A DNA stretch of 64,000 nucleotides from Diadema setosum (lineage: Eukaryota > Echinodermata > Echinoidea > Diadematoida > Diadematidae): contig NC_092706.1 of NCBI RefSeq assembly GCF_964275005.1, forward strand, positions 8,969,644-9,033,643, read 5' to 3'. The notes under the pieces are model-generated. The model was given only the letters and a program-made list of their open reading frames with translations, searched no databases and was not told the DNA's origin. Positions 23,603 through 35,000 of the stretch are shown here, in pieces (the stretch's first letter is position 1; the number at the start of each line of letters is the position of its first letter). The translations under genes and the position numbers were made by a program.

Positions 23603-24367
23603 AAATAGAGGTGTAAACAGCCCATGTCATCACTACTATATGTGAGTTTAATCACAACGTAATTTTGCAATGAATTTATTGTTACTGTTATATACATTGT
23701 ATGCTAGGAGGTTGTAAAGCTACAGTATTACACAAATTATATATGCTGAGTATGAGGTAAGATGTGCAGTTGACTCATACGTCTCTGAAATTATTTGATT
23801 GCTCTGAATCAGACACCCCGGTATAATACCGTGCATAAGAAGGTTTTGCACATTACAATTTATTTTGTAGCAACAGCTAATGCACACAATATGCGATTAG
23901 CACAGGTATCTTAATATTCTCCAATGTTATACTGGCCAACAAGAAGAGTCTGTTGAAATTGAGCCGAAAGTGTCAATTTTGTATTGTGCGGTGAAAAAGG
24001 GTAATTTTATCATTGAACTGTGGCTGGTATAATAATGCAAAAGAGTGTTAAAAGAGATATGATGAAGTTTATATGTTATCCAATTGACTGAGTAAATCAG
24101 ATTGTATAGTATACTGTGGAGTTTGTTGGTATGATAGAAAACACACATAAACTGTCTCCATGGACAGCAGCCGATATTTGGAACAGTAGTCTGTCATGTA
24201 TCACAACGAGTGAAGTTATAAAGCAGTGAATTGTTATAAGGAGTATAATGTTTTTGATTTAGAAGAGTAATGGTGAGAAAGTACTTACCTGTTACAGACA
24301 TTGGATTTTAATTAGAGAGATGAGGCTATTGTTTCAGAGCGACTGTCATCTTAAGTGGGGGGTTATT
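23603..24367 (+). other. 3' noncoding region of the LTR element with polypurine tract
   Basis: No gene is visible between the Gag-Pol stop and the 3' LTR. A purine tract AAGTGGGGGG at 24,353-24,362 is the likely plus-strand primer. It is separated from the LTR start by TTATT, an unusual 5-nt offset, since the tract normally abuts the LTR. Confidence 0.7.
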
Positions 24368-25565
24368 TGTCACGAGTGGAGTGACAGACGCTCTCCTCCA
24401 CTGAGGTCAATTTGCATGGAATTTGTAAATTAGCACTTAAGCATGTAAATTGATGCAAACTGTTTAGCATTTCAATAGAAGAAATTCCAGACCGCTCCCG
24501 GTAGAGCCACGGTAGTGCTATGTGTGGCAAGGAGCGGCAGTATGACATCAGGCCGTGAAGGGGACATCACGCTGTGGTGCTGTCTCCGTGACACATTGCA
24601 TGAGAATGACCACTCGGTAACGGTGACAGGGGCCGCCACCCCAGTCAGTATTAACTAGAGATACCCACAGATAGTGGTAAGTGCATTAATTCTGAAATGT
24701 TTATGTATTCAATTGGCATAATTCGTTTGTGTAACTGATATTCGAATTGAGAGTGAATATTGTTAAACGCTTCAGTTAATATGTGATATAGAATATAGAA
24801 TGGTTGTTATTTATGGTTGCATGAGCTGAGATACATTTGTATATTTATAATGAGGTAATTTGAACGTTGATTAGGATAATATGAATGTGCTCAAGTGCTC
24901 TGGCTGTAAGTGATCTGAATATTTTGATATTTGAAGGGTTTCCGGGTTTCCCGAAGGGTCAAGGGCCCACTGACACTGCAAGAGGCAGTTGCATAAAGGC
25001 GTCGTTGACTGTCGACCAGCTCCGAGGCTGTAAGGGAGCATAGACTGTCGACTGAACTTCATTCCTGGATGCTGAGGAGACACCGCTAAGACGTCCGTCG
25101 GGAGAGCGACCACGCGAACGGCAATCGCGAAGAGTTGCTACGACAGACCACGCGACAGTCCATACCAGCACCAGCGTAACGGGGCCCCGTCGTCGACCGA
25201 CATCGTCATCGACCTGCATTGTCATCGTCATACATCGTCGTCATAAGCCATCGTCACGCAACGTACACCCGTGACAGCCATTCGAGGTGAAATAAGTCCA
25301 ATTTAAGTTAAACATAAACTCCTAAGAGCCAGAAAGCCACTGAGCAGGAATAATTTATGTTCGTTTTTTCTCTTTTTATAATTTGCTGTAAAACCAATAG
25401 TCAGTTATAGACAATTAAAATATTTGAGTTAACTGAATGCACATTGTTTCCTCCGTTTCATCTTGTATGAGTTACAGCCTACCAACAGTTCTCAGAGGTT
25501 ATGAAAATTTCTTTGTTCCGTTTATTTCCATATATAAGGATGGAAATCGGGCAAATTCTGTGACA
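24368..25565 (+). repeat. 3' LTR
   Basis: 1,198 bp, the same length as the 5' LTR and identical wherever compared by eye. It is followed directly by the TCTGT target duplication. Confidence 0.93.
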
Positions 25566-25570
25566 TCTGT

Positions 25571-25732
25571 ATTAACACCTAATTACGTAAATCTTTTTAC
25601 TGAAGAGTCGTTTCTGTTCCTTGTCTGTTATATTTACCGCTTTGATACTCGCTTTAAACATTGAATTACGGGCCTATAGCATGCAAATGGTTGTGTGAAG
25701 ACAGAAAGATCCGTCTGTCCGGAGAACCCTTT

Positions 25733-25765
<33 letters not shown>

Positions 25766-26102
25766 GTTATCGCTTTCCTTCCGTAGACTAGAGGGGATCC
25801 GTGAAGCCAGAAGCAGTTTCCGCAGAACACAATCCCCGACGACCAGATATTACAGACCGTCAAGATGTGTGTCTCTGCATAATAATGACCCAGACCCAAT
25901 TAAAGACTTACCATAATTAAAGAATTACCTGAGAATGGCTGAGTCCGCTCAATGCTAAATCAGATTAAAGCAAGCAAGGCGGACGATTCAACTGACTGAA
26001 CATTGTTCAGGCATTAGGCAAAACGTAAACATTATTCCAAAAGATCGGGGATAGATGTAACACCTCAGGTGTCAAATAAATCACAAATGCACGCCAACAG
26101 GA
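25571..26102. other. Spacer with long T run, no gene seen
   Basis: Contains a T run of about 29 at 25,735-25,763 and no recognisable coding or RNA motif. Confidence 0.5.
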
Positions 26103-27158
26103 AATAAAGGCCGTGTCACACCTTTCTGGACAAGCCTTGCGTGCGACTTGCAAAGAACAATGACGTTATTTTTACTACCCGGAGGTCCCCGGAATGAGCC
26201 GCACATGACAGTACCTAGCACGTATCTCACCCGTGGTCACCCGGAAGTGTGCACGCAAATCTTTTTACCCGCAACCATGCATGTTTAGGCCCTGTCACAC
26301 CTTTCCGGGCAAGCTATGCATTCTGTTGCCTGTAGGGATTTTCCAGCATACCGGGAATTTCTGAGGACGAACAAGGATTTGGGCGAGCCAGTGCATGTGT
26401 CTTACTTGCTAGACGCGTTCTACTTAAATTCTACTTGCGGGTATACTGTGTGACCTTTGTACCAGTCGCGTGGGGGCTGACAACTCAGTGAAGGAATTCC
26501 TCTGAAGGAATGACTAAAGTCCCACGGAATGTCATTATCTTGGCTGCATATCACGGGGACTACGAAGTACCTGCGAGGGAGTTGCCTGTGAAGTGCTGCC
26601 GCTAAGGGCCTCCTACAGCTGGCGTTGTGCATGCGTGGATCTCTCCGGGCATCCCCGCGACTCACCCGGAAAAGTTTTGGTCATGCTCAAAACTTGGGTG
26701 CGGTTAAATCGGACTTGCTTGAGCACCTCCGGGCAACTACAGGCGAGATACGCGCTATATAAGGTACTGCCAGGTGCGGACCAACTGCGGAGAGCTCCAG
26801 GTATCAAATTTGTTTCCCCGCAAGTCAAGCCGCAAAACTTCCCCAGATACGGTATAACAAGGCCTTGAGCATGCTCAAAACTTGTTCCGAGTGACTCGTG
26901 GGGTTCGCTCGCAGAGGTACACGCAGAACACCAGTAGGAGACCCTTACCGGCAGCACCTCACAGGAGCTGGCTCTCACGCAGGTCACACGGAATGCACGC
27001 AAGTAGAAGCTATGTAGCACGCGTCTAGTAGGTAACGAACAAATGCGAAAATTGCAAACATTCTTGTTCGCCCGCAGAAAATCTTCTACGTGCTGGAAAC
27101 TACCTCCTCGCCACAAGCCCGCTTAGCTTGCCCGGAAAGGTGTGACACGGCCTTTATT
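26103..27158. mobile_element. 1.06-kb non-autonomous DNA transposon, GGCCGTGTCACACCTTTC ends
   Basis: Left end AATAAAGGCCGTGTCACACC and right end GGTGTGACACGGCCTTTATT are complementary for about 36 bp with few mismatches. An extra copy of the terminal motif (GGCCCTGTCACACCTTTCCG) lies inside at 26,288-26,307 in the left-end orientation, suggesting a second element inserted in or fused to the first. GC content is higher than in the flanks. No transposase was recognised. Confidence 0.72.
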
Positions 27159-27175
27159 GAAAGTATGATGTGATC

Positions 27176-27545
27176 CGGTGTTGAAAAGTGTTCACCTCGC
27201 ACTTTGCACGGTGTTAATTTGACACTGCAGTATGTAGCACTGCTGGTGATATCTTTGACACTGCGCTGCTGAAATGTCAATTCAAGAATGACATTACGTG
27301 GTCTTGATTTTTTTGACATTGCTGGTGTAGATTGAGTTTGTGTAAATAGGAGACCACACCAACTTGTACGTTGGCGGTGTAAATGTGTTCATATTTTTTA
27401 CAAAATTAAGTACGCACACTAAGTCATGTAGGCCTATTCTATCAACAAGAAGAACAGGATCGAACTATAAATCACATTGTACCTATAATCAACAGAAAAT
27501 AACAAAGGCCCAGTAACATCCGGGGTGTTAATTTAACACCACAAA
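27176..27545. mobile_element. Possible MITE with GGTGTTAATTTGACAC motifs
   Basis: Repeated and inverted GTGTTAATTTGACAC/GGTGTTAATTTAACACC motifs and paired ATCCGG(G)GTGTT ends suggest a degraded foldback element. Boundaries are not clear. Confidence 0.35.
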
Positions 27546-27609
27546 ATTAATGAGCACCGGAAACATAATTCCTGCCCGATGTGGCATTCAAGTTTTCTAC
27601 ACGTGTGTG

Positions 27610-28015
27610 CGCGCAAGAGTTCGCGTGTGTGTGTGTGTAGGCCCTATGTGTTTTTTTCTCTCGTCCTCTCTCTCTCTCTCCCTCAAAATCTCTCAGGCAA
27701 TCAGCACATCGAATTTCCTCTTGTGATTAGGTAGATTAAAAACACACAAAAAAAGCATAACCAAAAAAAAAAAAAATCTATGCAAATCTGATGACCGAAT
27801 TAAACAGGCTGTTTACTCAATTAATGAGGAGACCGATAAGGAGAGACCATAAATCTTTACAGTATTTATTTATTGTTTATCTTTTTATTTATCTTTCTAT
27901 CTATTGAGTTGGTTAGTTAGATATGTATTTATTTATGTATGTATTTATTTATTTATTTATTTATTTATTCATTCATTCATTGATTCATTCATTTATTCAT
28001 TAATTCATTCAATTA
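27610..28015. repeat. Simple-sequence cluster
   Basis: (GT)n near 27,618-27,638, (CT)n near 27,658-27,680, an A run at 27,764-27,776, and (TTTA)n passing into (TTCA)n at 27,925-28,010. Confidence 0.8.
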
Positions 28016-28310
28016 AAGGGGAAATCCAGTCCAAATATAAGTTACTCTGACAAGAAAGAGGAAAATATTACGAGTTCAACGGTATAAATTTGATCGAAAT
28101 AGGATGAAAAAAATGGAAGTTATGACATTTTGAAGTTCCGCTATGAGGGAACGGTTTTTGAACAGTCGATTTGAATATGCAAATGGCAAAGTGAGCGTGT
28201 CATTTCCTCACAACTTGCCATAAAAAATGAAATTTCCTATTTTCATTCAAGCTCAATTATTTGCGAGTCTCAAATCCTCATCTGGTCACTATTCTGAAGT
28301 TATTCAACCA

Positions 28311-28429
28311 GGGCCCCGTTTTATCAAAAGATAAAATCGATTTTAAATTTCCTTACCACACAGTCTGCCATAGACTTACAGTTGAAATCAACTTTATAAT
28401 TGATTTTAACTCTTCATAAAACAGGGCCC
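28311..28429. mobile_element. GGGCCCCGTTTTAT MITE, copy 1
   Basis: About 119 bp, starting GGGCCCCGTTTTAT and ending ATAAAACAGGGCCC. The arms are largely complementary around a TTACAGTTGAAATC block. A second copy lies at 60,841-60,959 with about 90% identity by eye. Confidence 0.75.
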
Positions 28430-29021
28430 AGAGGAATAACGTCATGTTTCAGACTTTTAATGACAGAAACATTGAATTTTCGTCAGTTTTTGTACACGAT
28501 CAATGCAAAATTATGAGGGTATGATATGTTAGCTCATTCATTTGCATACATGTATTCATACCCACTGTACAAGAACTGTTTTGGAGAAATTATCAAAACT
28601 TCACAATTTCATTACTAATTCATTATTCTTTTATCCGATTTCAGTCAAATTTTTACTGTTGAACTTACTCTTTTTTTATCAGACTAACTTATATTTGGAC
28701 TCGATATCCTCTGCTAATTCATTTATTTATTTACCATTATCCGTTTTTTCCTTCTTTTTTTTTACGTGAGAGGGTGGCATTATTGGGATTTGCTCAAACC
28801 ATGGAGTTACTACACTTTGTTCAGACTAGTGTCCCTGTAGGCCTATTATACAGGGACGCTACAGATCTAGTTCAGAGCACCGTGACCACCACCGTTAGTG
28901 ACGGAATCTCGGCTGCATAGACAAAGACGCTTGAGGGCGCCAAGCATTAATTTTGTACTAGTGTACAGTTAGTTACATTTTTGCCTTGCGAATCGCAGAT
29001 TTGCCCGGCAGTCTCTCAAAC

Positions 29022-32000
29022 ATGGTAAGTTTGCTTAAAAATCTTCCCAACGGGTAGTTATTTTTTTCCTTATGAATATTCTGTAAGATATAAGATACTT
29101 CTTGTCTTGTTGCAAGTTCTTTTTATTAATGATATAAAGAGCAAGAACATCAGAAGAAAGGAAGGAACAAGTTGCTCATTTTCTACTTGGCTCTTCTCGG
29201 TGGACATTTTGAATGTTGGCAATGGTCGCATATCACCATGCACGCGGTTCCGGCATGGCATGGCCAGGCCGCGCGTGGGGCGGGGGTTGCCCTCACCCTC
29301 GCCTCGTGCGTGCAGCTGGCCGCCGCTGCTGCGCTGAAGAAGTGATTTGTGAAAGAAAATGGTGTTTCTCTTTATCTTTGTACCAGGTATTACCGTATCG
29401 TACCACGAAGGACAGGCTAGTTTCCAAAAATTGTGGAGGCCAAATTGTGAATTGCATTTCTGAGGGTCGAGTACGTGGCGAGTCTTCTGGATAATTAAAG
29501 TTATTATGCTGGAACTGGTTCTATCCCGCATTCGAGTCGATGTAGTCTACACGATTACGACACGAAACCGATCACGTGGCTGTGCCTCGTGGGGCTAGAG
29601 TGCCACTTGAGTGCTGGCTGGGGCTAGGCAGTGGTGCAGTACGTGTGGGAAGCATGGAATTTTTTACACCTGCCGACGTAGGTATAGTGTACCTAGCCGG
29701 CCAGATAGATATTATCGCAAGGTACCGTACGGTAGATGCATGACTAAGTAATATAGATCTAACGTTACTTGCATGGTTTTTCACAATGCACCAGCCTCGG
29801 ACCAGGCATATTTGATATGATATTGATAAGTGAGATGGTTGATTGTTTGCCTCAAGTGCAGTGCAGAGTCCAGAGCTAAATTGGTAAGAGACAAGTGAGT
29901 GTTCAGAAAGAAGAGCTGCACAGTATGCGTGAGATTTGCCACACATGGCAACATGAAATTATCTGTGACGTGAGAGGAGTGTAATCAGGCATGCTTATCA
30001 TGAAGGTGAGGTGTAAGGCCTTAAACAATTCGCCTGGCCTGGAGATCCATTTCAAATTCTATTTATAACTTTGAGTTACAGGGCAATCCAGGGCTGGGGG
30101 AGGCACAGGCCGGGTTCATCAAACTCAAGATGCTGTGAAATGATCTTGCCTAACATGACACTTACATTGTCATTATTCAGTGATAACATTTTAAGGTTAC
30201 ATTTTATACAGAAATGTATTGTTGCATGTTACAAGAGGTGAATTCAGCTTCTTAATGATGCTGTTGAAGTGTTGTGAATCAGTTATGCCATGGCCATCAG
30301 TAATGAAATTATTGCCATAATGCTCTAAATGCCAGTTCTGACTTTGGGTCTTTAGTTAACTACACGCAGCGCTGTCGCGAATCGCGACAGCGCTGCACCC
30401 CTTTTCCTTCGCGGACGTTGTTATCGTTCACTGTTTCCTTCATGAATATCTTTATTAATCGTGGAAAACTAAAATATAAGGAACTATCGTAATCTATGAC
30501 CATCATTCAATAACCGGTATGCGATTTTTTGTTTAATTACGTCTAAAACTTACCGAAATCTATGGCTGAAATCTGGTCTGTAAACGTCCTTACTGCTTCA
30601 CTCCTCATCTGCGTGTTATATGAATGGCATTCACTCTCGTATACTACAACGTAGGTAGTCGGAGATAGTCGGGTGACCCCGACTAAAAAAGGTCAAATCA
30701 TTGCCGGTGCAGCACGCGCGGATCTACTACAAGTTTTACGTAACACATGAAACGCACGGGCGCACGGGCGTAGGTAAAAAGCAACCACTTCTGAATGCGC
30801 ATGTAGTTTGTTGATTTTTTGAAGCTCTCGAAGGAAAAGATGCCACCGCACGATCTATACTCCGAAAAATTCAACAATAAGGTCTGGATACCAACAAAAC
30901 GCCGAATTCAACTCAACAATCAGGAAAATATGCTGTAGGTAAGTGTAACTATACACAGCCCAGTCGCCGCTGTACATACGTAGCGCGACAGGGCTGTACC
31001 AACGAAGCTCTAAACACGAAGAGGGTCCAACGATCGCATGCGATCGGATTGAATTTTGATACTTTAGATCATTTTTTTGCTACTTCAAACTCATCTGACG
31101 AACAAAATGATGATGAGACTTCATATCTATGCTATGAGTATTGAAATTTAGATTCAATAACTTACCTAAATTGATGGTTATATGCAGCATGTGTGAACGG
31201 TTCACGAACGGTACATCGTCTATCACGCCAGGCCATTTCCAATATTCGGGAGGTCACATGATCTGAATGCCCTTTCAAAAGGTCGCGCTGTCGACCGTGC
31301 TGCTACATCAACACTCAAGCAGCGCATCGCACGCACGCAAAAGATTTCCGCAGAGATCAAGGCGCCATTTTGAATTCTGCAACGATGAACCGCGACGGTG
31401 TTACGGAATCCGCCAGAAAGTATCATTTTTTGGTTCCACGGACTTATCACGAGGGCTCTCAATGGACTTACGAACCTTCTGTAATACAAGCATGCACTTA
31501 AGGTGAGTAACGTTTGGTAACGTGTACATTGTTTATAAAGAACGTATAAATTTTCATAAGTTTTGTAGTTGTGTTGTGGTTCCCCACTTTGAAGGTGCCC
31601 GCTCGCTGGTCAGACGCTGTATTCACGTAGCGTATTAACAGCGTCTGGTCGGGCTAGGTAAGTGTTGCAATTATATTACTCTTAAAATCATACAAAATAA
31701 AAGGTATTTTATGTGATTTTGCCGTCAATAGTGACGGTCGTTTACAATGTTGAAACACTAACACATGTCAGACCCTGTGCGCAGCACAGTGTCTGGTCAG
31801 GCTAGGTCTTTAGTATAAATGTATTACAGTGAAATCCCATTATAACGGAATTCCTGGGAACGGCAGTTTTCTTTCTTTATAACGAAATTTAATTATAACC
31901 GAACAAATACAATATACAATAATAATGCAAACAAGGAAGCCACGCATATTGTGGTAGTATTCTGTTTGTTGAATACTCGTCATACACTGGAAAGCTATGT

Positions 32001-35000
32001 GAACAACAAAACAAATAGTTATTCAATTTCAGATTATTGTATAATTACAATAACGCAAGTTCCCTCGGAAACTGCGTGACACACCAAGCGAACACACAGT
32101 GATGTGACGCGTTCGCCCATGCAGAGACGCTATAAATGCTTGTTCCGCGACGTATTTTCGAAAGCAATCCTCAGTTCATTTTAACGGAATACATTTCTTT
32201 TGTTTTTCTTAGTCAGTGGTGCTCGGAAAAGACTTTGTTATAACGACAATTTCGCTATAACCCTGTTCTTTTTTAGCAAATTTTGTACCATGTTTTTTTA
32301 GTAGACTTTAAAGGGACTGTACAGTACTGGTTGAGGTGGGGATTCAGGTCTATAGCATTTCTAAGTGAGATAAGGAGGGACCTCTTATGAAATGTGAAAG
32401 AGCAGAGGATTTAACTTTTATTTGATGAAAATTGGTTTTCAAATGGCTGAGATATCCAAAAAAAGTGATAATAATGAAAGGCGACAGGCCACGCCTTTTA
32501 TTAGGATCTCTTTGTTTCACCTTGTTTATGGATATCTCAGCCATTTCAAAACCGATTTTCATCAAATAAACTTTTGATACCCCTTAGAATTGCATGCTCT
32601 TTGACATCTCATAGAGTGGTTTATCAATATCTCGCAAAGCGTTAAAAGCTAAATCTTCACCTCAACCAGAACTGTACACACCCTTTAATGGCGATAATTT
32701 TGGGACCAGAAGTTTTACTTCGTTATAACAAAATTTCGGTTTAACCGTGTCCGTTGTAACAGGAGGGCACTGTAATAACATTATTACTGAATGCATGCAG
32801 AAATTGAATAATCCCAATCCCCTCCATGCTTGATACTTCCCATATAACAACTTGTGTGCATTCCTAGCTTGTGCACATCTGCTGCTATTATTATTGCAAT
32901 TAGCCAACTGCAGCCACTGTGAGGAATCGTCGGGATCAGGGTAAGCTGGCATCTGATGAAATACAAGTAAATCCTTTTGAACCAGCAATGGGACAACTAG
33001 ATTTTCCTTCAATGAGTTGTTTGTTTGTTCAGTCCTTCACTTTCTCTCCTAGTGAGAGTGACAGTAGAGGGAGAGAAAAAAATCCACAAACTTCAGTACA
33101 CTGTAATTATTTAAAGACAATAACCCAAGTTTCCCCACCCCCACCATAATTTTTTTCTGTATTTGTGTTTGTTCTTTTCATTTTTCTTTCTTTCTCCAGG
33201 ACACACCAACAAAGAGAAGAAGTCTTCCACCGCTCAACACAACGATCAATGAATCTGGTATTAAAGATTATAATTGAATTTGGAGTCCTGTGATTTGTTA
33301 TCTACAATATTTCTGTAACTTGCATACTTGCCAAGATCTGGGAAGAATTAAAGTTTTCCTCCCCCACCCCAAGCCCACCAAAAAAAAGAAAAAAAAAAAC
33401 ATTGGATAGTATCCTTGGTATGATCAAAGTCGTTCCACCCTTAGATACTTTACAAATATTAAGTGGAGGTGTCGTGGCTGAGTTCTTAAGAGCGCTTGTC
33501 TGTGAACGACATGCAATGGTTTGAGGATTTGAGCCCATGCCAAGCCCGACACGTTTGCCCTTCAGCGAGGCACTTTGTCCGGTAGGATGAAAAAGCTTAT
33601 GTTGGTTGATCAGCATGCACGCGCCTGTAAACTCTATCCCTAGTTCCAAGTTTACATGAAATACTTGGTGCTGAAACTATTCCTAATTGCCAGCGAGCTG
33701 TGTGTGTGAAAGTTTTAATCTGGTTATTGTTTGAGTTATCATGAACAGAACCTTGCATTCTTCAGTGTGCAAGCAGCCATACTAGTACATTTTGATTGTA
33801 GTATGCTATGGGTTAACATATTCTATGAGACATTTACAATTAGTACATCACTGAACTGTGAAATTCATGTTTCTAATGATTCCTTCCCCTCTCTTTGCAG
33901 AAAAAGCCTCACCTAAAAAGCCCAAAGCAAAGAAAAAAAGAAATACTGAAGGTATGTGTGCTTGCTGTAATTCATCTAACAATACATCTCTGTAGAAACG
34001 TAATGACTTCAATACATGGACACACTTCGCAGTTACCTAACTTTGACAGGCAGTCCCAAACAAGAGGTTTTGAGAAATGTGGTAAAACCATGTTTTGATA
34101 TTGTGGTTGCATTTATAAGACTTTGGAGGCCTTGCTTCTAGCAAAACACAGTTTTGAATTTGCACCTCCACAGTGCGTTTCAAAACCATGTTTCAAAGTC
34201 GCGTGCGTAATCACAACTACCACAATGTTTAAAAGACATGTTCACCTTCATAGACATGTGGGTTGAGTGAATGCAGCAATGTTAGATTAGTAGAGCACAT
34301 CATTGAGAGTTTGAGGAAAATTGGGACAATCCGTTCAAAAGTTATGAATTTTTGAAGTTTCTGCTCACTCAAGGCTGGATGAGAAGACTACTAAAGCTTG
34401 TGATGTCACATGAGCACAACTATATAAAGAAAGAATAAAGAAAATTCAACATATTTTCACTTTTCTCGCATAACAAAAGAACACTTGACTTCTCTCTTTC
34501 GGAAGGCAGGGGAAATAATATTATCCTTAACATGTGTCAGTAACAAGTCAAAGAAATGTGCACTTTATTTATAAAGTCTTTATTTATAAAGTAAAGTTTT
34601 GTGAAATTCTCGTTTTTATTTTCTTTATATGGTTGTACGCATATGACATCATACACTGTAGTAGTCTTCTCATCCAGCAGTGACTACGCAGATACTTTAA
34701 AAATTCATAACTTTTGAAACGGATTGTCCGATTTTCCCCAAACTTTCACCGATGTGTTCTACTAATAATGCTGCATTCACTCAATCCACATATGAAGGTG
34801 GACTTGTCCTTTAAAACGTAAATCACAAAACATGGTTTCAAAATCTTTCTAGCCTATAAAGTTTACTCCCTTATATTGTGATTTGTGACTGTAGGTAACC
34901 CATTGTTCACATGGCATCTACAGTTGTCATCTTTAGCAATCAGAACAAAATATTGAGTGGTATTTTTATGCCTCCGCCACGAAGTGTCGCCAGAGGCATT

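Larger units (their letters stand above)
17818..25570 (+). mobile_element. Complete Gmr1-like Ty3/gypsy LTR retrotransposon
   Basis: Full-length element: 5-bp target duplication TCTGT at 17,818-17,822 and 25,566-25,570, two 1,198-bp LTRs beginning TGTCACG and ending TGTGACA, primer-binding site, one intact Gag-Pol frame and a 3' noncoding stretch. The domain order Gag-PR-INT-RT-RNaseH, with clearly gypsy-type domains, defines the Gmr1 group described from deuterostomes. LTRs of equal length that look identical at every stretch compared by eye, plus an undamaged frame, point to a very recent insertion and possible autonomy. No envelope-like frame is present. Confidence 0.93.
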
